Positions 7,958-16,125 of a stretch of DNA of 64,000 bases are shown piece by piece. A model generated the notes under the pieces. It searched no databases and was not told where the DNA came from. It saw only the letters and a program-made list of their open reading frames with translations. The position numbers were made by a program, and so were the translations under genes. Every line of letters starts with the position of its first letter. Positions within the stretch are counted from its first letter, which is position 1. The DNA is from an uncultured Acetatifactor sp. (GTDB lineage: Bacteria > Bacillota > Clostridia > Lachnospirales > Lachnospiraceae), in contig CAJTSE010000001.1 in NCBI GenBank assembly GCA_910578815.1, positions 62,001-126,000 of the forward strand, written 5' to 3'.

Positions 7958-9394
7958 TTCCACCACTTCACAGTGAATCTCATATTCTTCCGCTGTATCC
8001 GGAAACCAGTCCTCTTCCTCCTGCTCCAGGTATTCCCGGTGCAGTGCAATCACTTTTCTCATGGCCTCCGGCCCTGGTGCTCCCACAGTCAGGCGCTTTT
8101 CCACACAGGTCTTTAAAGACACCGCGTCGTAAATATCCTCTTCAAATTTATCGCTGATCCCCTTCAGCTCATCCAGGGAAAGAGCGTCAATCGCAGTATT
8201 TTTTTCAATGCAATAAAGCACAAGCCTGCCGATGATTCCATGGGCATCCCGGAAAGGCACACCCTTGTTTACCAGGTAATCCGCGGCGTCCGTAGCATTG
8301 GTAAAGCCCATCATGGCGCTTTCCGCCATCCGCTCCCGGTTGAACTTCATGGTATCCAGCATCCCTGTAAACAGGGCTATGCAGTCTTTTACCGTGTCAA
8401 AGGCATCAAAGGCAGCTTCCTTATCTTCCTGCATGTCCTTATTATAAGCAAGAGGAAGCCCCTTCATAGCAGTGAGCAGACTGATTAAGTCCCCGTAAAC
8501 CCGCCCGGTTTTTCCACGCACCAGCTCCGCTATATCGGGATTCTTTTTCTGAGGCATAATACTGCTTCCTGTGGAATAAGCGTCGTCTATTTCCACAAAC
8601 CGATATTCGTTGGAATTCCAAATGATAATTTCCTCCGAAAAACGGCTTAAGTGCATCATTACCATGGAAAGCGCGGCCAGAAATTCAATCAGATAATCCC
8701 TGTCCGAAACGGAATCCATACTGTTTAAGGTTGGTCCGTAAAAACCCATGAGCTTCGCCGTTATCTCCCTGTCCAGGGGATAGGTAGTTCCCGCTAAGGC
8801 CCCCGCTCCTAACGGGCAGTAATTCATGCGTTTGAAAATGTCCTTCATCCGCAGGCGGTCTCTCTTAAACATCTCAAAATAAGCGCCGTAATGATGGGCC
8901 AGTGTGGTGGGTTGAGCCTTCTGCAGATGGGTAAAGCCAGGCATGTAGGTATCAAGGTTTCCTTCCATGGTATTCAAAATAACTTTTAACAGTTCCTTTA
9001 ACAGAGCATCCACCAGAAGCACCTGCAGCCTGGTATAAAGACGCATGTCAAGAGCCACCTGATCGTTACGGCTCCTGCCGGTGTGCAGCTTCTTTCCCGT
9101 GTTTCCGATGCGCTCGGTTAAAACGGCTTCCACAAAGCTGTGAATATCTTCATATTTTTCATCAACGGAAAGCTTGCCGTCCTCTACATCCCTGCGAATG
9201 GAGTCAAGACCTCCGACAATCTCCTGCATCTCGTTTTCGGTGAGGATCCCCTGCCTCGCCAGCATAATCACATGGGCCACACTGCCCTCTATATCCTGAC
9301 GAATCAATCGTTTATCAAATCCTATAGACGCATTGAAATCATAAACCTGCTTGTCTGTTTCTTTTGTAAAGCGCCCGCCCCACAGCTGTGCCAT
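7940..9394 (-). CDS. argH: Argininosuccinate lyase
   Basis: Splits argininosuccinate into arginine and fumarate, the last step of arginine synthesis. The fumarase/aspartase-superfamily signature GSSIMPQKKNPD is present near residue 280, with TGRSRNDQVALD near 110 and HLQKAQPTT near 160. Length is 484 residues; typical family members are about 460, and the excess is at the C-terminus (VVEDEKIF), which is encoded by repeat sequence. The ATG at 9394 has GGGAGG 7-8 nt upstream; the open frame continues 27 codons further but crosses the promoter. argG is not in the window. Confidence 0.95.
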   Translation of the reverse strand: MAQLWGGRFTKETDKQVYDFNASIGFDKRLIRQDIEGSVAHVIMLARQGILTENEMQEIVGGLDSIRRDVEDGKLSVDEKYEDIHSFVEAVLTERIGNTGKKLHTGRSRNDQVALDMRLYTRLQVLLVDALLKELLKVILNTMEGNLDTYMPGFTHLQKAQPTTLAHHYGAYFEMFKRDRLRMKDIFKRMNYCPLGAGALAGTTYPLDREITAKLMGFYGPTLNSMDSVSDRDYLIEFLAALSMVMMHLSRFSEEIIIWNSNEYRFVEIDDAYSTGSSIMPQKKNPDIAELVRGKTGRVYGDLISLLTAMKGLPLAYNKDMQEDKEAAFDAFDTVKDCIALFTGMLDTMKFNRERMAESAMMGFTNATDAADYLVNKGVPFRDAHGIIGRLVLYCIEKNTAIDALSLDELKGISDKFEEDIYDAVSLKTCVEKRLTVGAPGPEAMRKVIALHREYLEQEEEDWFPDTAEEYEIHCEVVEDEKIF

Positions 9395-9429
9395 CCAAGA
9401 ACCTCCCGAAAATATTAAAGTTAAATTTG

Positions 9430-9458
9430 ATAATACCATAAATAAACCGAATATGCAA
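9430..9458 (-). promoter_or_regulatory. Sigma-A type promoter for argH
   Basis: On the minus strand, TTGCAT (9453-9458), a 17-nt spacer and TATTAT (9430-9435) lie about 36 nt before the argH start. Spacing is ideal and the hexamers are close to consensus. Confidence 0.7.
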
Positions 9459-9462
9459 GCAG

Positions 9463-9517
9463 GAACGTAATTCAAAAAACTTACAAATTCAAAAAAACAG
9501 AACGTAATTCAAAAAAC
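9463..9517. repeat. Direct repeats of GAACGTAATTCAAAAAAC
   Basis: Two exact 18-bp copies at 9463-9480 and 9500-9517, with a partial copy AAATTCAAAAAA between them. They lie between the argH promoter and the end of the next gene, and the second copy contains that gene's TGA stop. They could be operator sites for argH or a slippage product. Confidence 0.6.
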
Positions 9518-10429
9518 CGCAGCTTCTTCAAACAGTTCTTTTGCTACAGCCTGAACTTCCCTATTGGCAAGGTTTTCCAATTCTTCACGACTCAAATTCA
9601 GCTTGCCCACATACCCAGCCAAGATTTTTGCAGCAGCCGACGAATGTCCGTTTTGTAAGTCTGAGCCGTCTGCCTCTCGAAGAAATTGTCTAAACAGATT
9701 TCTTTTTTCGGTATAGATCAGTTCCACCAGCTTGGCCCGATACTCCAGTTCTTCCAACGGCATGTCTTTATTGCGCAGCAAGTCCCTTGCATGCTGTGCT
9801 TCATGCTTCAGCAGCGAAACTCTGAACTCTTCGCTGTTAAAATCGTAAGCGGATTTTATACAGTTGATCATACCATCCTGATCCGTCCAGCCTCCGGTTC
9901 CGATTTCACCGAAGGACAGGTAATCCGTCCAGCTTTTGGCAATAAATCCATCCAACAATTTTACAGCATATTTCTGAATTCCGTCCGGTAATTCAACCTC
10001 ATAGGTTTTTATTTCCGTTGTTCGCCAGATATAGGGGCCATAATAGCCGCTTGTTCTGCCGCCCAGAAAATGAAACCCTTTCTTCTCAAAATATTCGACC
10101 GCCTGTTTTTGTTCTATGTCGCTCAGCTCGATACTTTTATCCGCATTGCCAAAGAAATCAAGCAGCCTTAATCTTAACCTGTCTTCGGCTTCTTCCCGTT
10201 CGATTTGCAGATAAAAAACATCCCTGTAATATTGCTGATAGATAACTAATATCTTGTTAATTTCGTCGTCGGCTTCGTAGACAGTATATTTCTCCCGTTC
10301 AAAAATTTCCATAAACCGGTTATACAGTACCGACTGTTCCGAAAACCCTTTCACATATTTGATTGCCCCCAATAAATCGCCTTTAATGATACAGCCGTAA
10401 TATATGCCTCTGTCAAAATCCGAATCCAT
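9509..10429 (-). CDS. Uncharacterised protein with HExxH motif
   Basis: I do not recognise a named family. The 306-residue protein has no signal peptide or membrane span. It carries LLKHEAQHARDLL near residue 220, a zincin-type HExxH motif, with a downstream ELEYRAKL that could give the third, glutamate, zinc ligand. The N-terminal half is acidic and tyrosine-rich; the middle has IGTGGWTDQDGMINC. A cytoplasmic metallopeptidase is plausible but unproven. ATG 10429 is preferred because GGGGG precedes it by 9 nt, while the open frame upstream (28 codons) lacks such a site. It is divergent from the ABC genes; the 190-nt spacer to 10620 shows no clear element. Confidence 0.6.
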   Translation of the reverse strand: MDSDFDRGIYYGCIIKGDLLGAIKYVKGFSEQSVLYNRFMEIFEREKYTVYEADDEINKILVIYQQYYRDVFYLQIEREEAEDRLRLRLLDFFGNADKSIELSDIEQKQAVEYFEKKGFHFLGGRTSGYYGPYIWRTTEIKTYEVELPDGIQKYAVKLLDGFIAKSWTDYLSFGEIGTGGWTDQDGMINCIKSAYDFNSEEFRVSLLKHEAQHARDLLRNKDMPLEELEYRAKLVELIYTEKRNLFRQFLREADGSDLQNGHSSAAAKILAGYVGKLNLSREELENLANREVQAVAKELFEEAAVF

Positions 10430-10619
10430 TTTGCTTATCCCCCTTTGTGCCGAGTGTTCCTGTTCTCTTTTCCCACATACAATCATACACAAAAGCCTTG
10501 TAGGATGCAACAAGTTTTACTTCCCCATGCCAGCGGCGGATGGGATGCTTCATGCGTACAGGAACTCCGGGCATTCATAAAACATATCTTAATATAAAAG
10601 AAAAAAGGAATGGCATTTT

Positions 10620-11393
10620 ATGCAAAACATTCTGGAGTTGAAGAACATCGGCTATTCCTATCACAGCCTCCACGGTGAGACAAAGGCCCTGGAAAATATC
10701 TCCTTTGAGGTATGTGAGGGGGAGTTTGTGGCCATTGTAGGCCCCAGCGGCTGCGGGAAATCCACTCTCCTTTCCATTATCGCCGGGCTTCTGAATCCGG
10801 AAGAGGGGACGATTCTTTTCAACAATCCTGATGGCAGCTTAAACTATCCGAAAATCGGATATATGCTGCAGAGGGATCATCTCTTTGAATGGCGCAGCGT
10901 CTACCGGAACGTAACTCTGGGGCTGGAGCTTCATCACATGCTGACCCCGGAACGTCTGGCAGCCGTTGACCGTCTTTTGGTCGAATACGGCCTGGACAGC
11001 TTTCGTGACAAACGACCCGACGAACTTTCCGGAGGCATGAAACAGCGGGCCGCCCTGATTCGCACTCTGGCCCTGGAACCCCAGCTGTTGCTGCTTGACG
11101 AGCCCTTCAGCGCCCTGGACTATCAGACCAGACTCATGGTTTCCGCCGATATATGCCGACTGATCCGTGCTGCCGGCAAGACCATGATTATCATTACCCA
11201 TGACCTGTCGGAAGCCATCAGCCTTGCCGACAAAATCATTATCCTCTCCGGACGGCCGGCTGTGGTCAAAACGGAGATGCCCATAAAGCTCACCTTAAAG
11301 GATGATTCGCCTCTGGCTGCACGGAATGCGCCGGAATTTCAACTTTTATTCAACAGGCTTTGGGAGGATCTGACACATGAAAACAAAACGTAA
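10620..11393 (+). CDS. ABC transporter ATP-binding protein, NitT/TauT type
   Basis: A 257-residue nucleotide-binding subunit. Walker A GPSGCGKST is near residue 41, the Q-loop MLQRDHLFEWRSV near 82, the signature LSGGMKQR near 138, Walker B LLLLDEPFSALD near 158 and the H-loop ITHDLSEA near 194. The LFEWRSV context and short form resemble the SsuB/TauB/ThiZ group that imports sulfonates, nitrate-like anions or pyrimidine precursors with a periplasmic-type binding protein. It overlaps the permease gene by 17 nt, so the two are translationally coupled. The ligand is unknown because no binding-protein gene is adjacent. Confidence 0.9.
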   Translation: MQNILELKNIGYSYHSLHGETKALENISFEVCEGEFVAIVGPSGCGKSTLLSIIAGLLNPEEGTILFNNPDGSLNYPKIGYMLQRDHLFEWRSVYRNVTLGLELHHMLTPERLAAVDRLLVEYGLDSFRDKRPDELSGGMKQRAALIRTLALEPQLLLLDEPFSALDYQTRLMVSADICRLIRAAGKTMIIITHDLSEAISLADKIIILSGRPAVVKTEMPIKLTLKDDSPLAARNAPEFQLLFNRLWEDLTHENKT

Positions 11394-12192
11394 GCAAGAA
11401 CTGACAAAACAGGAAGAATTCGTCCGGGCGCACAGGCGGCACCATCATCAGGTATCTTCCTGGCGCATCTTCCTATTCCTCCTGTTTCTTGGGGTCTGGG
11501 AGCTAAGTGCTGATTTAGGATGGATTGATTCATTTTTCTTTTCCAGTCCAAGCCGTGTGATCCGCTGCTTCGCGGCGCAGATTGGCACCAACCACCTGCT
11601 TGCCCATATTGGTGTGACCCTCTTCGAAACCATTGCCAGTTTTCTGCTGGTTATCATAATCAGCCTTCTGGCAGCTACCATGCTTTGGCATTCCAAAAAG
11701 CTTTCCGAGATTCTGGAGCCTTACCTGGTTGTTTTAAACAGCCTGCCGAAGTCCGCTCTGGCGCCCCTTTTCATTGTCTGGCTGGGTACCGGCAGCACAA
11801 CCATCATCGTAGCCGGAATCTCCGTGGCTGTCTTTGGATCGATTATCAGCTTTTATACAGGTTTTCAGCAGGTAGATCCGGAAAAGATTACACTGATTTA
11901 CACTTTGGGAGGCAAGAAACGAGACGCGTTCTTCAAGGTAGTCCTGCCCGGCTCCCTTCCGATCCTTCTCAGCACGGCAAAGGTTAATATCGGACTGGCA
12001 CTGGTTGGTGTCATCATCGGGGAATTCCTTGCGGCAAGAAGAGGACTCGGTTACCTGATCATCTACGGATCACAGGTCTTCCGGCTGGATATGGTTATCA
12101 CCAGCATCATCATCCTCTGTGTCATTGCTCTTATGTTCTATAAATCCATTCAGGTTATAGAACACAAAATAAAGATAAAATTCAAACTATAA
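11377..12192 (+). CDS. ABC transporter permease, BPD (SsuC/TauC-like) family
   Basis: A 271-residue integral membrane protein with about six hydrophobic helices. The EAA-type coupling loop, ending in a G-x(3)-R-x-A-like segment (YTLGGKKRDAFFKVVLPGSLP), lies near 165-190. Together with the overlapping ATPase it forms the core of an importer. The N-terminus is unusually polar and His-rich (HRRHHHQ near 20). No solute-binding partner or third gene follows; tRNA-Thr lies next, on the other strand. Confidence 0.88.
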   Translation: MKTKRKQELTKQEEFVRAHRRHHHQVSSWRIFLFLLFLGVWELSADLGWIDSFFFSSPSRVIRCFAAQIGTNHLLAHIGVTLFETIASFLLVIIISLLAATMLWHSKKLSEILEPYLVVLNSLPKSALAPLFIVWLGTGSTTIIVAGISVAVFGSIISFYTGFQQVDPEKITLIYTLGGKKRDAFFKVVLPGSLPILLSTAKVNIGLALVGVIIGEFLAARRGLGYLIIYGSQVFRLDMVITSIIILCVIALMFYKSIQVIEHKIKIKFKL

Positions 12193-12230
12193 AAATGCGT
12201 ATGACGAGTGCGCAGTCTGGCGCAGCACAT

Positions 12231-12261
12231 GAAAAGAGGCCGAAAGCAACTGCTTTCAGCC
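12231..12261 (-). terminator. Rho-independent terminator for tRNA-Thr
   Basis: An 11-bp near-perfect stem (GGCTGAAAGCA / TGCTTTCGGCC, 2-nt loop) is followed on the minus strand by TCTTTTC. It also lies 38 nt after the permease stop and may help end that transcript, although the plus-strand T-run is weak. Confidence 0.75.
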
Positions 12262-12286
12262 TTACATAGGATTTTAAAACCCCTAA

Positions 12287-12359
12287 AGCTCCCGACCGGA
12301 TTCGAACCGGTGACCTACGCATTACGAGTGCGTCGCTCTACCGACTGAGCCACGGAAGC
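12287..12359 (-). tRNA. tRNA-Thr (anticodon CGT)
   Basis: A 73-nt cloverleaf on the minus strand. The acceptor arm GCTTCCG pairs with CGGGAGC through one G-T pair. The D-arm is GCTCAGTCGGTAGAGC, the anticodon stem ACGCA/TGCGT encloses CTCGTAA with anticodon CGT, and the T-arm is ACCGG-TTCGAAT-CCGGT. It reads threonine codon ACG. The 3' CCA is not encoded. A consensus promoter and a terminator bracket it, so it is a single-gene unit. Confidence 0.95.
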
Positions 12360-12390
12360 ATCTTGCCGCCCACGAAGCGCGACTAAACCT

Positions 12391-12419
12391 ATTATAGTCG
12401 CTCCCTTGAAATATTTCAA
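12391..12419 (-). promoter_or_regulatory. Sigma-A promoter for tRNA-Thr
   Basis: Minus strand TTGAAA (12414-12419), 17-nt spacer, TATAAT (12391-12396), ending about 32 nt before the mature tRNA 5' end. Near-consensus, as expected for a stable RNA. Confidence 0.85.
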
Positions 12420-12483
12420 CTGTTTTTTTTATTTTTTCAACTTTTTGAAAATTGTAACATATCAGACATGTAATCAAGTGACA

Positions 12484-12532
12484 GGTGACAGCCGGCTGTC
12501 ACCGTCAGGTTATCGCAAGGCTGAACTGTTAC
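12484..12532. repeat. Half copy of the MITE-like palindromic element
   Basis: The stretch matches the right arm of the inverted-repeat element at 49124-49326: TGACAGCCGGCTGTCACC...AGGCTGAACTGTTAC here against 49281-49326 there, with only scattered changes and one gap. It starts with a perfect 20-bp palindrome, GGTGACAGCCGGCTGTCACC (12484-12503). It lies just after the mscS stop (minus strand). There is no T-run, so terminator function is uncertain. Confidence 0.7.
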
Positions 12533-12538
12533 GTTTTT

Positions 12539-13429
12539 TCAGTTTACATGTACATCCAACTGATTAAAGGGAATCTCAATGCCTGCGGCATCCAAAGCCA
12601 GCTTACAGTTTTCGGTAACTCTCCACTTTCCGGACCAGAAATCCTCTTGCCGGAACCAGCAGCGCACCCCAAGGTTTACGCTGGAACTTCCCAAGTCGCT
12701 CACAAACACCAGCATATCCCTCTCCTTCAAAACCGCTTCATCCTCCCTCAGCACTGTTTCCAGAACTTCCTTTGCCCGTTTTAAGTCAGCCTGATAAGAA
12801 ATACCAACCACAATATCCATCCGCCGCTCTTTCTGGGATGTAATATTAACAATACTGTTATTGGCCAACTGCCCGTTGGGAAGTATGACCGCTTTATTGT
12901 CGGCAGTCAGCAGCCTGGTGTAAAATATCTGAATTTCTGTGACCGTGCCCTCATGGCCGGTGGAGCTTTCCATAATATAATCTCCCACCCGAAAGGGCTT
13001 TAAAAGCAAGATCAGCACACCGCCGGCCAGATTGGACAAACTGCCCTGAACCGCAAGGCCGATTGCTACTCCTGCAGAACCTAAAACCGCTACAATGCTT
13101 GCCGCCTCCAGGCCAAAGGAAGAGGCGATCATCAATACCAACAGCACATACAGAGCCGCTTTGATAAAAGAATCCACAAACTGCACCGCTCCGGTTTCCG
13201 CTCCTGCACGATTCATGGACTTTTTCACGATTTTTCGGATCAAACGGATCAGCTGTACCCCTATGATAAAGGCCAGCAATGCCAACAGAACTCTTACACC
13301 CAAGTGAAGCGCCTTCTCCGGCAGCCCCTGAAAAAAGTTCTTTAATGCCCCCGGCTCCTGCATTTCCTGCTGTATTTCCTCTATGATATTTTCTACGGGT
13401 GCCGCCGTCAGCGGGCAAAATTTCAACAT
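12539..13429 (-). CDS. Small-conductance mechanosensitive channel, MscS family
   Basis: A 296-residue membrane channel that opens on hypo-osmotic stress. Two N-terminal hydrophobic helices (about 42-62 and 85-105) precede the pore helix AVLGSAGVAIGLAVQGSLSNLAGG (about 113-137), which has the MscS Ala/Gly packing pattern. The beta-domain follows (PFRVGDYI, EGTVTEIQIFYTRLLTADNKAVILPNGQLAN), then the alpha/beta cage. The length is typical. The ATG follows an excellent GAGAGGAGG site. It is downstream of glgB on the same strand with a 155-nt gap. Confidence 0.92.
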   Translation of the reverse strand: MLKFCPLTAAPVENIIEEIQQEMQEPGALKNFFQGLPEKALHLGVRVLLALLAFIIGVQLIRLIRKIVKKSMNRAGAETGAVQFVDSFIKAALYVLLVLMIASSFGLEAASIVAVLGSAGVAIGLAVQGSLSNLAGGVLILLLKPFRVGDYIMESSTGHEGTVTEIQIFYTRLLTADNKAVILPNGQLANNSIVNITSQKERRMDIVVGISYQADLKRAKEVLETVLREDEAVLKERDMLVFVSDLGSSSVNLGVRCWFRQEDFWSGKWRVTENCKLALDAAGIEIPFNQLDVHVN

Positions 13430-13584
13430 GCGTTTCCTCCTCTCCCTTTTCTGATCCCTCTATATCATATTTTCTGCGGGCTTATCCTGCTTTACCCTTG
13501 GGCAGTTTTACTCCCGGTGGTCCTCTCTTTATCTCATTCGCTTCCGTTGTCTTCTTTTTTCAGACTGCTTCCTTCTTAGGGGCC

Positions 13585-16008
13585 TTATTTTTTGGGGGAC
13601 GCTTCTTTCTTTTTCGCTTTTTCCTTCTTTTCAGCAACTTCCTTCTTTTTCAGCTCTTCCTTCTTTTTCAGCTCTTCCTTCTTTTTCAGCTCTTCTTTCT
13701 TTTTCAGCTCTTCTTTCTTTTTCAGCTCTTCTTTCTTTTTTGCTCCCCTTTCCTTTTTATCTTCTTTTTTTACATCGTCCACACCCTTTACCTCTTCCAC
13801 CGTAAAGGGAGCATATTTTAAAATACTTAAGGAAAGAGGCGCCAGCTTCACGGTAACGGAATCCGGCCTGTCGTCCCACTCCACTGCCTTAGAACGCTTT
13901 ACACGGCTGTTTACCCTGCCGCTGCCTCCGTACTTTTCATCATCCGAGTTAAAAATTTCCTTGTATTTTCCGGCTGCGGGAACACCAATAGTAAGCTCCA
14001 GCGGAATACCGGAAAAATTAGCAGCAATCAGTAAAATCTCATTTTTCCCCTGCCCCTTTCTCACGAAAGTCAAGGTGCACTGCTTGGCTGAAATATGATT
14101 AATCCATTCGAATCCCTCCGGAGAATCATCAAGAACAAACAGTTCGGGATTACTCCTGTAAATCCCGTTCAGGTCGCTGACCAGCCTGGAAAGCCCTTCG
14201 TGGTCCGGGTAAGACATCAACTCCCATTCCACCAGCCGGTCTTCGTTCCATTCGTCAAGCTCACCCAACTCCTGTCCCATAAACAAAAGCTTCTTTCCGG
14301 GATGGGTCATCATATAGGCATAGGTCAACCTTAAATTGGCAAACTTCTGTTCCAGCGTTCCCGGCATCTTTCCCAGCAGCGTAGCCTTTCCATGTACTAC
14401 TTCGTCATGAGAAAACACCAGCATAAACCTTTCGCTGTAAGCATAGATCATGCTGAAAGTCAGCTCTCCGTGATGATGGCTCCTGAAATAGGGATCATAG
14501 CGGATATATCCCAGATAATCATTCATAAAGCCCATATTCCATTTCAAGTCGAAGCCCAGCCCCCCCTCTCCGGGGTCCTTGGTGATCATGGGGAATGCAG
14601 TACTCTCTTCCGCGATGGTCAGCACGCCGGGATTGCGTTTCTTCATCATGGAATTTAAGTGCTTTATCATTTCCATGGCTTCCAGATTTTCATTCCCGCC
14701 ATACATATTTGCCACCCATTCACCGTCATTTTTTCCGTAATCCAGATAAAGCATACTGGCCACGGCATCCATGCGGATTCCGTCCGCATGGAACTTCTCC
14801 ACCCAGAAAAGCGCATTGGCAATCAGGTAATTGGAAACCTCCGGCCTGCCGTAATTATAGATCAGTGTTCCCCAGTGAGGATGGGAACCCTGCCTCGGAT
14901 CCAGATGCTCATAAAGGCAGGTACCGTCAAAATTCGAAAGCCCATGAACATCCCGTGGAAAATGGGCCGGCACCCAGTCCAGAATTACGCCGATCCCCGC
15001 CTTGTGCAGTTCATTGACAAAATACATGAAATCCTGTGGAGAGCCGTAACGGGAGGTCGGTGCATAATAGCCTATCACCTGATACCCCCAGGATGCGTCC
15101 AAAGGATGCTCCATCACAGGCATCAGCTCCACGTGAGTATAACCCATCTCCTTCACATAAGGAATCAGCTTATCTGCAATCTTTCGATAATTTGCATAAG
15201 GCTTTCCTTCCTCCGGTGCGGTAAAGGAACCCAAATATACCTCATAAACACTGACGGGAACGTTTCCCGTCTGGAATGCGGACCGGTTTTCCACAAAATC
15301 CGCATCCTCCCACTCAAATCCCTGCAGGTTAGTGATCACAGACGCCGTATCCGGACGCAGCTGCGCCGCGTTGCAATAAGGATCTGCTTTTAAATAGGTC
15401 AGCCCTGTTTTCAGCTTTAACTCAAACTTATAGTTATCCCCTTCTGCCGCCTTCGGTATGAATATTTCAAAAATACCAGAATCCCACAGACGCCGCATCT
15501 GGTGAACTCTTCCGTCCCAGCCGTTAAAATCCCCCACCACGCTGACACGCAGAGCCGAAGGCGCCCAGACTGCAAAATAAGCTCCCTCAACGCCGTCCAT
15601 GGTAACGGGATGAGCTCCCAGCTTTTCATAAATCGTATAATGAATTCCGTTTTTAAAGCGTTCCGTATCCTCATGAGTAATCAACGGCGCATAACGGTAC
15701 GGTTCACCGCCAAGCAAAACGGCACCGTCCTTTTGCCTGACTTTAAAATGATATGCCGGCACCTCCTTCTCCGGCATAGGCAGCAGCACCGCGAAATATC
15801 CGTCGTCATCCGCCAGCTCCATCTGAAAGGTTTCTCCGCTTTCATTAAAGGCGAGGACCGCCTCCACCGCTTCTGGAAAATAAGCCTGTACCACCGTCTG
15901 ATTTCCCACGCCGTGGGGCCCCAATACAGCATGGGGATCATCACTCTCGGAGTATATAATCTCTTCAATTTTAGGCCAGTTCATCAGGTTATATAATTTC
16001 TTGTTCAT
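13585..16008 (-). CDS. glgB: 1,4-alpha-glucan branching enzyme with Lys/Glu repeat tail
   Basis: Makes alpha-1,6 branches in glycogen. N-terminal beta-sandwich domains (about 20-110 and a CBM48 near 140-230, with VVGDFNGWDGR) precede the GH13 barrel. Catalytic residues are present: DGIRMDAVASMLYLDY (nucleophile Asp) near 405, TIAEESTAFP (acid Glu) near 460 and FSHDEVVHGK near 528. At 807 residues it is longer than usual (about 630-740) because of a C-terminal tail of some 65 residues made of KKKEEL repeats and other K/E-rich sequence. The tail is highly charged and probably helical or disordered. The ATG has AGGAAGG upstream. No other glg synthesis gene is in the window, but a GH13 pseudo-enzyme lies at 39986. 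Confidence 0.95.
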   Translation of the reverse strand: MNKKLYNLMNWPKIEEIIYSESDDPHAVLGPHGVGNQTVVQAYFPEAVEAVLAFNESGETFQMELADDDGYFAVLLPMPEKEVPAYHFKVRQKDGAVLLGGEPYRYAPLITHEDTERFKNGIHYTIYEKLGAHPVTMDGVEGAYFAVWAPSALRVSVVGDFNGWDGRVHQMRRLWDSGIFEIFIPKAAEGDNYKFELKLKTGLTYLKADPYCNAAQLRPDTASVITNLQGFEWEDADFVENRSAFQTGNVPVSVYEVYLGSFTAPEEGKPYANYRKIADKLIPYVKEMGYTHVELMPVMEHPLDASWGYQVIGYYAPTSRYGSPQDFMYFVNELHKAGIGVILDWVPAHFPRDVHGLSNFDGTCLYEHLDPRQGSHPHWGTLIYNYGRPEVSNYLIANALFWVEKFHADGIRMDAVASMLYLDYGKNDGEWVANMYGGNENLEAMEMIKHLNSMMKKRNPGVLTIAEESTAFPMITKDPGEGGLGFDLKWNMGFMNDYLGYIRYDPYFRSHHHGELTFSMIYAYSERFMLVFSHDEVVHGKATLLGKMPGTLEQKFANLRLTYAYMMTHPGKKLLFMGQELGELDEWNEDRLVEWELMSYPDHEGLSRLVSDLNGIYRSNPELFVLDDSPEGFEWINHISAKQCTLTFVRKGQGKNEILLIAANFSGIPLELTIGVPAAGKYKEIFNSDDEKYGGSGRVNSRVKRSKAVEWDDRPDSVTVKLAPLSLSILKYAPFTVEEVKGVDDVKKEDKKERGAKKKEELKKKEELKKKEELKKKEELKKKEELKKKEVAEKKEKAKKKEASPKK
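13639..13728. repeat. Five 18-bp tandem repeats in glgB
   Basis: Five in-frame units of TTC(C/T)TTCTTTTTCAGCTC, encoding KKKEEL on the minus strand. Three units carry C and two carry T at the variable position, which suggests duplication of blocks. Such repeats change copy number by slippage without shifting the frame. Confidence 0.9.
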
Positions 16009-16125
16009 CTTTAACCTTCCTGTTATTCATATTCTTTTATTATTTCCAACAAATAAACAAATCTAAAACGTCTGCTTCATCATTTTACGGACGATAGTTA
16101 AATTTTCCGTAATAGTCTTAAGTTC

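Noticed and set aside
12484..12503. Perfect 20-bp palindrome as an mscS terminator
   Set aside because: No T-run follows on either strand, and it is better explained as part of the MITE-like repeat.
13592..14098. Plus-strand open frame rich in Ser and Phe
   Set aside because: It is the complement of the KKKEEL repeat tail of glgB; no ribosome site and highly biased composition.
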